Source: Massilia violaceinigra (GTDB lineage Bacteria > Pseudomonadota > Gammaproteobacteria > Burkholderiales > Burkholderiaceae_D). From it: a DNA stretch of 64,000 bases. Position 1 is the first letter of the stretch, and every line of letters starts with the position of its first letter. Made by a program: the position numbers and the translations under genes. Shown here piece after piece: positions 43,052-50,678 of this stretch. The stretch is from NCBI RefSeq assembly GCF_002752675.1, contig NZ_CP024608.1:4340001-4404000 (forward strand), written 5' to 3'. A model generated the notes under the pieces. It ran no database searches. It saw only the letters and a list, made by a program, of their open reading frames with translations, and was not told where the DNA came from.

Positions 43052-45319
43052 ATGACGATCATTAAGTTTTCTCAATTCCTCAGCGCACCCGTGCTGGCGG
43101 CCATGGTGCTGTGCAGCGAGGCACAGGCGCAAGACGCCCCGGCCGCGCCCGCCGCGCCGGCGCCGTCCGCCACCGTCGCGCCTGCCACTCCGGTCAGCGT
43201 CGAGCCTGCCGCTCCGGTCAGCGTCGCGCCTGCCGCTCCGGTCAGCGTCGCGCCCAACCCTGTGCCGCAGGTGGAAATTGCCGCCAGCCGCAACGATGAC
43301 CGCCGCCAGTCCAGTACGTTCCGCCAGGTCCTCGGCACGGCCGACCTGGTGCGCTATGGCGATGGCAGCGTGCTCGACGTGCTGCGGCGCCAGCCGGGGA
43401 TCGTCGTCAGCGGCGTTCCGGGACGCAAAGGTGGCGAACTGAGCATGCGCGGACTGGGCAGCGGCTATGTGCGCATCCTGCTCAACGGCGATCCGGCCCC
43501 GCCCAATTTTTTGCTCGACAATCTTTCTCCCGATGTGGTCGAACGCATCGAGATCATGACGGTGCCCACGGTCGAGATGGGAACCCAGGCCATCGCGGGA
43601 ACCATCAATATCATCCTCAAGCGCAGCAGCGGCAAGCGCCAGCTGCAGCTGCGCGCCGGCGTGTTTCACGACAACGACCGCACCAAGCCCCAGGTTTCCG
43701 CCACCTACGGTGACCAGGATGAGTCGCTGGCGTGGCTGGTGACGGCGTCGGCGCGCCGCATGAGCGCCGACGAGCCCTTCCTGACCCGCACCGACGGCAG
43801 CGGCGAGGACGGGCCCATCCTGCGTCACCTGGAGCAGTACAACGAGGACCGCGGCTGGAACTGGAACATCGCCCCGCGCATCACCAAAAAACTCGGTGGC
43901 GACAATTCCCTGACCTGGCAAAGCTACCTTGCCGGCATCGTCTACGACAGCGCAGGCTACGGACGCACCACGTTCGTGCAGGGGCCGCCGACGGCGCTGG
44001 CCAACGAAGACTACACCAGCGAAGGTTCCTCGCTGACGGTACGCAACAACCTGACCTGGCTGAGCACCTTGAGCAGCACCAGCAAGCTGGAGGCGAAGGC
44101 GGGCGCGACCCTGGTTCGCTCGGACAGCTCGAGCGGGGTCGATTATGTCGACGGCCACAAGCGCGTGCTGAACCGCCAGGATCTCGCGCGCGACAACCGC
44201 AACCGCAGCCTGATCGCGTCGGCCAAGCTGCGCAACGCCTACATGGACAAGCATGCCTTCGTCAGCGGCATCGAGGTCCAGCATGATCGCGACGAGCTCG
44301 ACCGTAGCGACGTGATCGATGCGGTGTCGCGGCTCGACCAGACCGGCAACAGTTTCCGGGTCGATAGCCGCCGCCATGCCCTGTATGCCCAGGATGAATG
44401 GGATATCGCGGCGCGCGTCGCGCTCTACCTCGGCTTGCGCTGGGAGCGCGTATCGCTGCACAGCGAGAACAATCTGGGCCGCCGGGTCGATTACGCCAAG
44501 GCGATGCTGAGCCCGGTATTGCAGACGGTCTGGCGCCTGCCCGGCACCAAGTCCGACCAGTTGCGCCTGGGCCTGGCGCGGACCTGGCGCATGCCGCAGG
44601 CCGACAGCCTGATTGCGGGGCGCACCCTGTCGGTGAACAATACGGTGACCCGGCCCGACAGCGGCGGCAACCCGAACCTGCGGCCCGAACGGGCGCTGGG
44701 ATTGGACCTGGCGTACGAACACTATCTGAGCCAGGATGGCCTGGTCAGCGTGGGCCTGTTTGCGCGCCGCATCGACGATGTGACCCTGACCCAGAGCGTG
44801 CGCGAAGACGGACGCTGGGTGGCCCGTCCCACCAACAGCGGGCGGGCACTGGCGCGCGGTATCACGCTCGAGACCAAGTTCAAGCTGCCGCAGCTGGTCG
44901 GCGGGGCGCCCGCGGTCGAGCTGCGCGGCTCGCTCTCGCGCACCTGGTCGTCGGTCGACGCGGTGCCGGGGCCGGACAACCGGATCGGCACCCAGGCGCC
45001 GCTGTCGATCAATGTGGGGGGCGACTACAGCTTCAAGTCGGCACCGATCTCGGCCGGCGCGACGGTCGGCTATATCCGCAACGGCAGCGTGCGCCTGTCG
45101 CGCTTCGAAACCTCCGCCGAGACCAATAAACGCGTGCTCGAAGGTTATCTGCTGTGGAAAATCCAGCCCAAAATGCAACTGCGCCTGAGCGGATCGAACC
45201 TCTTGCATGAAGACGATGTCAAGCGCTCGAGCTATGATGGCGATACCTTATGGCAAACCAAGACGGTGACGTCCCCCACCTACACGGTGCTGCGGGCGAT
45301 TCTTGAACTGAAATTCTGA
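43052..45319 (+). CDS. TonB-dependent receptor of the peptide cluster
   Basis: A 755-residue receptor with a signal peptide ending 'VLCSEAQAQD', followed by an unusual Pro/Ala/Val linker of about 50 residues encoded partly by a 24-bp repeat. The plug domain comes next ('VLDVLRRQPGIVVSGV', 'GSGYVRILLNGDPAPPNFLL', 'DVVERIEIMTVPTVEMG'). The barrel ends in 'YTVLRAILELKF' with a terminal phenylalanine. It lies between the epimerase gene and the exporter genes in the same direction, with a 58-base gap upstream and 36 bases downstream. It may take the finished peptide back up or pass it across the outer membrane; receptors of this type are also found with lasso peptide and microcin clusters. Confidence 0.88.
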   Translation: MTIIKFSQFLSAPVLAAMVLCSEAQAQDAPAAPAAPAPSATVAPATPVSVEPAAPVSVAPAAPVSVAPNPVPQVEIAASRNDDRRQSSTFRQVLGTADLVRYGDGSVLDVLRRQPGIVVSGVPGRKGGELSMRGLGSGYVRILLNGDPAPPNFLLDNLSPDVVERIEIMTVPTVEMGTQAIAGTINIILKRSSGKRQLQLRAGVFHDNDRTKPQVSATYGDQDESLAWLVTASARRMSADEPFLTRTDGSGEDGPILRHLEQYNEDRGWNWNIAPRITKKLGGDNSLTWQSYLAGIVYDSAGYGRTTFVQGPPTALANEDYTSEGSSLTVRNNLTWLSTLSSTSKLEAKAGATLVRSDSSSGVDYVDGHKRVLNRQDLARDNRNRSLIASAKLRNAYMDKHAFVSGIEVQHDRDELDRSDVIDAVSRLDQTGNSFRVDSRRHALYAQDEWDIAARVALYLGLRWERVSLHSENNLGRRVDYAKAMLSPVLQTVWRLPGTKSDQLRLGLARTWRMPQADSLIAGRTLSVNNTVTRPDSGGNPNLRPERALGLDLAYEHYLSQDGLVSVGLFARRIDDVTLTQSVREDGRWVARPTNSGRALARGITLETKFKLPQLVGGAPAVELRGSLSRTWSSVDAVPGPDNRIGTQAPLSINVGGDYSFKSAPISAGATVGYIRNGSVRLSRFETSAETNKRVLEGYLLWKIQPKMQLRLSGSNLLHEDDVKRSSYDGDTLWQTKTVTSPTYTVLRAILELKF
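43181..43252 (+). repeat. Three copies of a 24-bp in-frame repeat
   Basis: Three near-perfect 24-bp units (43181-43204, 43205-43228, 43229-43252) inside the TonB receptor gene encode Pro-Ala-(Thr/Ala)-Pro-Val-Ser-Val-(Glu/Ala), lengthening the periplasmic linker before the TonB box region. Copy number can change by slippage without shifting the frame. Confidence 0.85.
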
Positions 45320-45355
45320 GCCACGCCGCCCAGCGGCCGATTCGCAGGAGTAATG

Positions 45356-45853
45356 ATGTTGGATATGTACCGCCAGGAAGCCACGGCGGCCAGGCAGGAA
45401 AGCGCGTACGGCGCCATGCTCGAGCTGCGGCCGTTCCTGTTCAAAGGCGCGTCGCTGCTGGTGGTGGCGCTGGCGGTGTTGCTGATGGCCTCGCTGATGC
45501 TGGGGCGCGCCGCCAGGATCGTGCAGGTGCCGGCCGTGGCGCTGGCCGGGGACCCGGTGGCGCCGCACGCGGTCCGGCTGGCGCTGGCCGGCCCGGCGCC
45601 GGTGCTCAGGCCAGGCCAGCAGGCGCTGCTGCGCCGTGCTGGCGCGCCGGCGCTGGCCTTGCCGGGCAGCGTCGCCCGCTTCGAGGCCGGCACGCCGGTG
45701 CGCGTGCTCTTTAGCACCGACGCGGCCCATGCGGCGCAGCTGGCGGACATGCTGCGGGGCGGGGCCGAGCTGCGCCTCGAACTGCGGCTGCCGGCGCAAA
45801 CCTTCGGCCAGTGGCTGTCCGGCGTGGCGCTGCAGCGCGGCGGCAAGCAGTGA
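45356..45853 (+). CDS. Shortened HlyD-like exporter subunit
   Basis: A 165-residue protein (ATG 45356, AGGAG five bases upstream; ATG 45353 also possible). The N-terminus, 'MYRQEATAARQESAYGAMLE' then 'LRPFLFKGASLLVVALAVLL', is the typical start of HlyD/CvaA-type adaptors of C39 exporters, with one membrane helix. The C-terminus, 'LRLELRLPAQTFGQWLSGVA', resembles the end of the same adaptors. The ~200-250 residues normally between, with the lipoyl and coiled-coil hairpin domains, are absent; adaptors are usually near 400 residues. The frame is clean and overlaps the ABC transporter by GTGA, so it looks like a working reduced form, not debris. Confidence 0.7.
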   Translation: MLDMYRQEATAARQESAYGAMLELRPFLFKGASLLVVALAVLLMASLMLGRAARIVQVPAVALAGDPVAPHAVRLALAGPAPVLRPGQQALLRRAGAPALALPGSVARFEAGTPVRVLFSTDAAHAAQLADMLRGGAELRLELRLPAQTFGQWLSGVALQRGGKQ

Positions 45854-47994
45854 GCCGCTGGCGCACGCTGTTCGGGCGCCTGCGCGCGCCTGCGCCGGTC
45901 CTTGTCTTGCAGTCCGAGGCGGCCGAATGCGGCATCGCCTGCCTGGCGATGGTGGCCAGCTTCCATGGCTACCAGATCGACCTGGGCACCCTGCGGCGGC
46001 GCTATTCGCCGTCGCCCAAGGGCATGCGGCTGGTCGAGCTGATGGACATCGCGGAACAGCTGGCGCTGTCGGCGCGCGCCGTCAAACTCAATCTTGCCGC
46101 GCTCGACCTGCTGCAGCTGCCCGCCATCCTGCACTGGGACTTCAACCATTTCGTGGTGCTCACCAAGGTCGGCAAGGACAGCGCCGAGATTTACGATCCG
46201 GCGCGCGGGCGCCGCACGCTGGCGCTGTCGGAACTGTCGCTGCACTTTACCGGCGTGGCCATGGAAACGCGGCCCATGCCGCACTTCCAGGCGCGGCGCG
46301 AGCGGCGCACGATCGGATTCCGGCAACTGCTGGGGCGGGTGACCGGCTTGCGCCGCCAGGCGCTGCGCATCGTGGCGCTCTCGCTCGTGCTCGAACTGTT
46401 CAGCGTGCTGGCGCCGCTGTTCATGCAGCTGGTCATCGATCATGCGGTGCTGGCGCGCGACACCACGCTGGTGCTGCAGCTGGCCCAGGCCTTCTTCCTG
46501 CTGCTGCTGGCGCAGGTGGCCATTTCCGCGTCGCGCAGCTGGCTGATGACCTACCTGGGGACCCACCTCAATCTGCGCCTGATCGGCAACCTGTTCCATC
46601 ACCTGCTGCGCCTGCCCATCGAATTTTTCGAGCGCCGCCACCTGGGCGACATCGCGTCGCGCTTCGACTCGCTCAATACGATCCAGCGCACGCTCACCAA
46701 CGGCTTCCTGGCCGCCATCCTCGACGGCGCGATGGCGCTGGTGACGCTGGCGATGATGTTCTTTTACAGCGCCACGCTGTCGTGCGTGGTGCTGGCCGCG
46801 GCGGCCATCTATGTCGTGCTGCGCATCAAGCTGTACCGCGCATACCGCATGTCGACCCAGGAACAGATCGTGTGCGCCGCCCGGCAGCAGAGCCAGTTCC
46901 TGGAATCGGTGCGCGGCATCCAGAGCATCAAGCTGTTCGGGCGCGAGCAGGCGCGCGGCAGCACCTGGCTCAACTCGGTCGTGGCGACCTTCAACGCCAG
47001 CTTGCGCACCCAGCGCGTGAGCGTCAGCTTTCAGCTGCTCAACACCCTGTTGTTCGGGATCGAAAACATTGTCGTCATCAGCGCCGGCGCCACCGCGGTC
47101 ATCAATGGCGCCATGTCGGTGGGGATGCTGTTTGCCTTCCTCTCGTACAAGCTGCAGTTTGTCAGCCGGCTCGGCAGCCTGGTCGACAAGGTGACCGATT
47201 ATTCGATGCTGGGGCTGCACCGCGAGCGGGTGGCGGACATTGCCCTGACCGATGCCGAAAAGACCGATGGCGACCCGGCGCGGGAAGGCGCGTTTGAGGC
47301 GGGCATCGAACTGGTCGATGTCGGCTTTCGCTACTCGCCGGCGGAGGAGCCGGTGCTGCGCCACGTGAACCTGCGCATCGCGCCGGGCGAGTGCGTGGCC
47401 ATCACCGGGCCGTCCGGCTGCGGCAAGACCACCCTGATGAAGATCATGCTGGGCTTGCTGCAGCCGACCGAAGGCCAGGTGCTGGTCGGCGGCGTGCCCT
47501 TGCAGCGCATCGGCCTGAAGACCTGGCGCCGCTCGATCGGTTCGGTGATGCAGGACGATACCCTGTTCGCCGGTTCGATTGCCGAGAACATCAGCTTTTT
47601 CGACAGCGACGTGAATCCAGGCGCCATTGCCGAGGCCGCCATGATGGCCGACATCGACGGCGACATTGCGAAAATGCCGATGGGCTACGATACCTTGATC
47701 GGCGACATGGGCAGCCTGCTCTCGGGCGGGCAGCGGCAGCGCCTGCTGATGGCGCGCGCCCTGTACCGCAAGCCCAGGCTGCTGTTTCTCGACGAAGCGA
47801 CCAGCCATCTGGACGCCGGGCGCGAGCAGACGGTCAACCGGGCGATCCGGGCCCTGCCGCTGACCCGCGTCATTATTGCGCACCGGGCCGAGACGATCCG
47901 GATGGCCGACCGCGTGATCAACTTCCCCCTGGCGGCGGACGATGCCGGGCAGGCCGGCGCGGCCATGGCGCCGGCGGCGGGCGGCGCCGCATGA
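45850..47994 (+). CDS. C39-peptidase ABC exporter
   Basis: A 714-residue exporter that both cleaves and transports double-glycine peptides. The N-terminal C39 peptidase has C27 in 'QSEAAECGIACLAM', a histidine in 'WDFNHFVVL' and an aspartate in 'IYDPARG'. The membrane domain spans ~160-440. The ATPase has Walker A 'GPSGCGKTT' (~520), signature 'LLSGGQRQRLLMARAL', and Walker B 'LLFLDEAT'. GTG 45850 is the start; it overlaps the HlyD-like stop as GTGA. The substrate is surely the three precursors with GG leaders 10 kb upstream. Its stop overlaps the start of the HddC-like gene, so export and heptose activation are translationally linked. Confidence 0.93.
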   Translation: MSRWRTLFGRLRAPAPVLVLQSEAAECGIACLAMVASFHGYQIDLGTLRRRYSPSPKGMRLVELMDIAEQLALSARAVKLNLAALDLLQLPAILHWDFNHFVVLTKVGKDSAEIYDPARGRRTLALSELSLHFTGVAMETRPMPHFQARRERRTIGFRQLLGRVTGLRRQALRIVALSLVLELFSVLAPLFMQLVIDHAVLARDTTLVLQLAQAFFLLLLAQVAISASRSWLMTYLGTHLNLRLIGNLFHHLLRLPIEFFERRHLGDIASRFDSLNTIQRTLTNGFLAAILDGAMALVTLAMMFFYSATLSCVVLAAAAIYVVLRIKLYRAYRMSTQEQIVCAARQQSQFLESVRGIQSIKLFGREQARGSTWLNSVVATFNASLRTQRVSVSFQLLNTLLFGIENIVVISAGATAVINGAMSVGMLFAFLSYKLQFVSRLGSLVDKVTDYSMLGLHRERVADIALTDAEKTDGDPAREGAFEAGIELVDVGFRYSPAEEPVLRHVNLRIAPGECVAITGPSGCGKTTLMKIMLGLLQPTEGQVLVGGVPLQRIGLKTWRRSIGSVMQDDTLFAGSIAENISFFDSDVNPGAIAEAAMMADIDGDIAKMPMGYDTLIGDMGSLLSGGQRQRLLMARALYRKPRLLFLDEATSHLDAGREQTVNRAIRALPLTRVIIAHRAETIRMADRVINFPLAADDAGQAGAAMAPAAGGAA

Positions 47995-48707
47995 TGGCGC
48001 TGCCGCGGGTGCTGATCCTGGCGGGCGGCAAGGGCACGCGGCTCGGCCCGCTGCTGGGAGGCTTGCCCAAGCCGATGGCGATGGTCGGCGGGCGGCCATT
48101 TCTCGCGCACCTGATCGAGCGGCTCGGCGCGGCCGGATTGACCGACGTGACCTTGTCGCTGGGATACCAGGCCGACTGCATCATCGGCCACTTCGGCGAG
48201 CGCCATGGCGGCGTGGCGCTGCGCCATGTGATCGAGCCGAGCGCGCTGGGCACGGGCGGGGCGATCGCCCTGGCCCTGGCGGGGCAGGGCGACGCGCCAT
48301 GGCTGGTGATGAACGGCGATACCTGCTTCGACATCGATTACCATGCCTTTATCGCTTGCTGGCGCGCGCGGCCGGCGCACCTGGCCATGGCGCTGACCGA
48401 ACTGCCCGATTGCTCGCGCTACGGCAGGGTCGTGGTGCGCGCCGGACAAGTGATCGACTTCGCCGAAAAGCAGCCCGGCGCGGCAGGGCTGATCAATGCC
48501 GGCCTGTATCTGCTGACCGAGAATATGCTGCGCCCGTTCGGGCTGCCGCCGCACTATTCCTTCGAGACGGAACTGCTGCAGGCGCACTGCGCGGCGCTGC
48601 AGCCGAGCGCCTTTATCGCGGACGGCTATTTTATCGACATCGGCGTACCGGACGATCTCGAACGGGCGCGCCGCCATATGCCGCTGCGCGCGCCCGGTGC
48701 GGGCTGA
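47991..48707 (+). CDS. hddC: Sugar-1-phosphate nucleotidyltransferase, HddC type
   Basis: A 238-residue nucleotidyltransferase: 'VLILAGGKGTRLGPLLGGLP' with the nucleotide loop, a conserved lysine in 'LPKPMAMVGGRPFLAHLI', 'IEPSALGTGGAIALAL', and 'WLVMNGDTCFDIDY' with the metal-binding aspartate. This pattern and length fit D-glycero-alpha-D-manno-heptose 1-phosphate guanylyltransferase (HddC), which makes the GDP-heptose donor. Together with HddA- and GmhB-type genes it completes the GDP route. Glucose- or mannose-1-phosphate transferase is the alternative, less likely given the neighbours. ATG 47991 overlaps the exporter stop (ATGA). Confidence 0.82.
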   Translation: MMALPRVLILAGGKGTRLGPLLGGLPKPMAMVGGRPFLAHLIERLGAAGLTDVTLSLGYQADCIIGHFGERHGGVALRHVIEPSALGTGGAIALALAGQGDAPWLVMNGDTCFDIDYHAFIACWRARPAHLAMALTELPDCSRYGRVVVRAGQVIDFAEKQPGAAGLINAGLYLLTENMLRPFGLPPHYSFETELLQAHCAALQPSAFIADGYFIDIGVPDDLERARRHMPLRAPGAG

Positions 48708-48736
48708 GGCGGGGCAGGAGCGCCATGCCGGCGCCG

Positions 48737-49336
48737 TCAGCGCGCGTGCGCAAGCATGTGGCGCGCGGCCTGGCCGAGGTCCGGGTACAGGGGGTGGGCA
48801 TGCTTGCCCGCGCCATCCGGTCCGATCATGAGGCTGCGCACGCCGGCACCCTGGCCGGCCAGCATGTCGCTTTCCTGGTCGCCGAGCATGAAGCAGCGCG
48901 CCGGGTCCAGCTCCCATTTTTCGATGGCGTGCAGCAGCATGCCGGGCTGTGGCTTGCGGCAGGCGCACGCGATGGCGTAGGGCGCCAGCGTACCGTCGCG
49001 GTGGTGAGGGCAGCAATACAGGGCGTCGAGGTGCACGTCCTGGCGGGCGAATCGCGCGAGCAGGGCGTCGTGAATCTGCGCCAGGCGCGCGACGGTAAAC
49101 AGGCCGCGCGCCACGCCGCTCTGGTTGGTCACCATGATCAGGCGAAAGTGCGGCGCCAGTGCGCGCAATGCCTCGATGACGCCTGGAAGGATCTCGATGC
49201 CCGCCACTTCCGACAAATAGTGCTTGTCCCTGATCAGGACCCCATCGCGATCGAGGAAGACCGCCTGCCTGAGACCGCTGCGCTGCGGCTGGGTGCCGAA
49301 GGTGGTCACGTGGTGGATCGCCGGCGTGATTGTCAC
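48737..49336 (-). CDS. gmhB: D-glycero-D-manno-heptose 1,7-bisphosphate 7-phosphatase, GmhB type
   Basis: A 199-residue HAD phosphatase. It has DRDG in 'AVFLDRDGVLIRDKHY' (D29 nucleophile, D31 acid), 'MVTNQSGVARG' (motif II), zinc-binding Cys/His in 'YCCPHHRDGTLAPY' and 'ACACRKPQPGM', and 'CFMLGDQESDMLAGQGAG' (motif IV). This is the full GmhB signature. It removes the 7-phosphate from heptose 1,7-bisphosphate, the step between HddA and HddC. The start is GTG 49336, overlapping the radical SAM stop by GTGA. An in-frame ATG at 49519 would overlap that gene by ~190 bases and is rejected. It converges on hddC. Confidence 0.9.
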   Translation of the reverse strand: MTITPAIHHVTTFGTQPQRSGLRQAVFLDRDGVLIRDKHYLSEVAGIEILPGVIEALRALAPHFRLIMVTNQSGVARGLFTVARLAQIHDALLARFARQDVHLDALYCCPHHRDGTLAPYAIACACRKPQPGMLLHAIEKWELDPARCFMLGDQESDMLAGQGAGVRSLMIGPDGAGKHAHPLYPDLGQAARHMLAHAR

Positions 49337-50259
49337 GGCGCTGCGGCCTCTGCCTTGCCGTCCTCGGGCGCCAGTAGGCCGGCGAGTTCGGCGCGGGCGC
49401 GCGGACTCAGCAGCGTGGGGGCGAAATGCACGATCCGGGACGCCTCCTCGATGGCGGCTTTTTTGCTTTGCAGCAGATGGGGGAAGCTGGCGCCGTCCGA
49501 ACCGAGGCACCATTTGCATGCTTCAAGGGGATCATCGCGTTGCAGGTAGCGCAGCAAGTCGCCGAACAGATCGGGATTGTCGCGCATCATGACGCCGTCG
49601 GCCGGGCGGTTGTCCACCAGTTGGCCGCAGCTGCCCAGGCGTTCGCCCAGGATCGGGCTGCGCGGGCACATGTAGTAGCGGCCCTCGGCGAAGGTGTGGC
49701 AGCTCCACTCGGCGCGCGGCTTGCAGCGCTTGTAAATTTGCTGCACCAGGGCCGGATCGTCCAGCGGCACGCTCAAGTGGGTTTCCTGGAACGTGGCATA
49801 CGCACTGATCGCGAAGGTGAAGCCGAATTGCTGCGCCTTGCGCTCGAGGTCTTCGCGGGTGTAGCGCAGGCGCACGCGCGGATAATGGCTGACCTCGATG
49901 GAATCGACATTGCTGAAGAAGTCGTCGGACATGTTTTCCAGGCCGACGCCATTGGTGGTAACACACACGTACTTGGCCACGCCGCTGGCCTTGGCCAGTT
50001 TCAGCAGTTCCACAAGGTCCGGATGCAGCAAGGGTTCACCGCCCACCAGGAGCAGTTTGTGCACGCGCGCGGCGCTGCCGAGCGCCGCCAGATCGCGCGC
50101 GAACTCCTCGGGGGAGAGCATCTTGACAGGGCGGGCCGGAGAGCCGTGCACGCACCCTTTGCAAGTGAGGTTGCAATTGAAGGCGACCTGGACTTCCACC
50201 TTGCGCAAATAGATCAGCTGATCCTTGATCACATAGTTCAGCGCCGCAGTGTCGTTCAT
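49333..50259 (-). CDS. Radical SAM protein with C-terminal cysteine cluster
   Basis: A 308-residue radical SAM enzyme. The [4Fe-4S]-SAM motif CxxxCxxC is C29, C33, C36 in 'FNCNLTCKGCVHGSP', followed by 'LLLVGGEPLLHPDLVELL' (GGE motif). The C-terminal half has several further cysteines ('CKPRAEWSCHTFAEGRYYMC', 'GSCGQ', 'ACKWCLGS') that could hold auxiliary clusters as in SPASM/Twitch enzymes. Such proteins form thioether, C-C or epimerised residues in peptides, or modify sugars. It is transcribed with gmhB away from the precursors, from its own upstream region. ATG 50259 has AAGGA nine bases upstream. The target (peptide or heptose) is open. Confidence 0.88.
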   Translation of the reverse strand: MNDTAALNYVIKDQLIYLRKVEVQVAFNCNLTCKGCVHGSPARPVKMLSPEEFARDLAALGSAARVHKLLLVGGEPLLHPDLVELLKLAKASGVAKYVCVTTNGVGLENMSDDFFSNVDSIEVSHYPRVRLRYTREDLERKAQQFGFTFAISAYATFQETHLSVPLDDPALVQQIYKRCKPRAEWSCHTFAEGRYYMCPRSPILGERLGSCGQLVDNRPADGVMMRDNPDLFGDLLRYLQRDDPLEACKWCLGSDGASFPHLLQSKKAAIEEASRIVHFAPTLLSPRARAELAGLLAPEDGKAEAAAP

Positions 50260-50678
50260 CGTTTTCGTTTCCTTGAGCAGGCCTGGGACGCGCGGGCGCG
50301 GCGCATATTCCGGCAACCGTCTACTCTAGCATGTGGGGTAACTTTAAAAAAGAGAAAACATTGGCGAATATACATTTCTGGCGTACCGGAAAGGTCATCG
50401 GCGTTGGGTGCGGATCCGGGATCTGGCGCCCGCCGGCGCCACTATCCGAGGGCTGCCCAGTCACCTCGTCATTGGCCGTCCCGGCACGGTGAGGTTTTTT
50501 TGTGCGTCCCGCATGGGAGTGCGGCACTGGCCCGGGACACGCCCTGCCTTACGCCTGGAAGGACGGCGGCTGTGCCGGGGAAGGGGCTCGGCAGAGGTCG
50601 CCGTAGCCGCTGGCAGAGCAGCAACGGCCACGCGCCATGCGGCCGGCCACGGGCAGCCACGGCATGCGCCGCAGCCTT
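50260..50678 (+). ncRNA. Intergenic region with a candidate structured RNA (about 50400-50501)
   Basis: No protein gene fits this 419-base stretch between the radical SAM start and the end of the next TonB receptor. On the plus strand two hairpins stand close together. One is TGGCGC-CCGCCG-GCGCCA (50424-50441). The other is ACCTC...GAGGT with an inner pairing (50463-50495), followed by seven T, as in an intrinsic terminator. No plus-strand gene ends nearby, so this could be a short independent RNA, or a stray terminator stopping antisense transcription. I found no convincing promoter for it. Confidence 0.3.

Noticed and set aside
43181..43252. Mobile element or integration footprint
   Set aside because: The repeats are in frame inside a receptor linker and are explained by local slippage; no transposase or flanking duplications are seen.
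42581..48099. Very long minus-strand frames (875 and 939 residues) opposite the receptor and exporter genes
   Set aside because: Plus-strand products have complete family signatures; the antisense products are low-complexity His/Arg/Gln/Gly sequence caused by high third-position GC.
49337..49519. N-terminal extension of the heptose phosphatase to the ATG at 49519
   Set aside because: It lies inside the radical SAM gene and reads as Arg/Pro-rich shadow sequence; GTG 49336 gives the normal GmhB length and a GTGA overlap.
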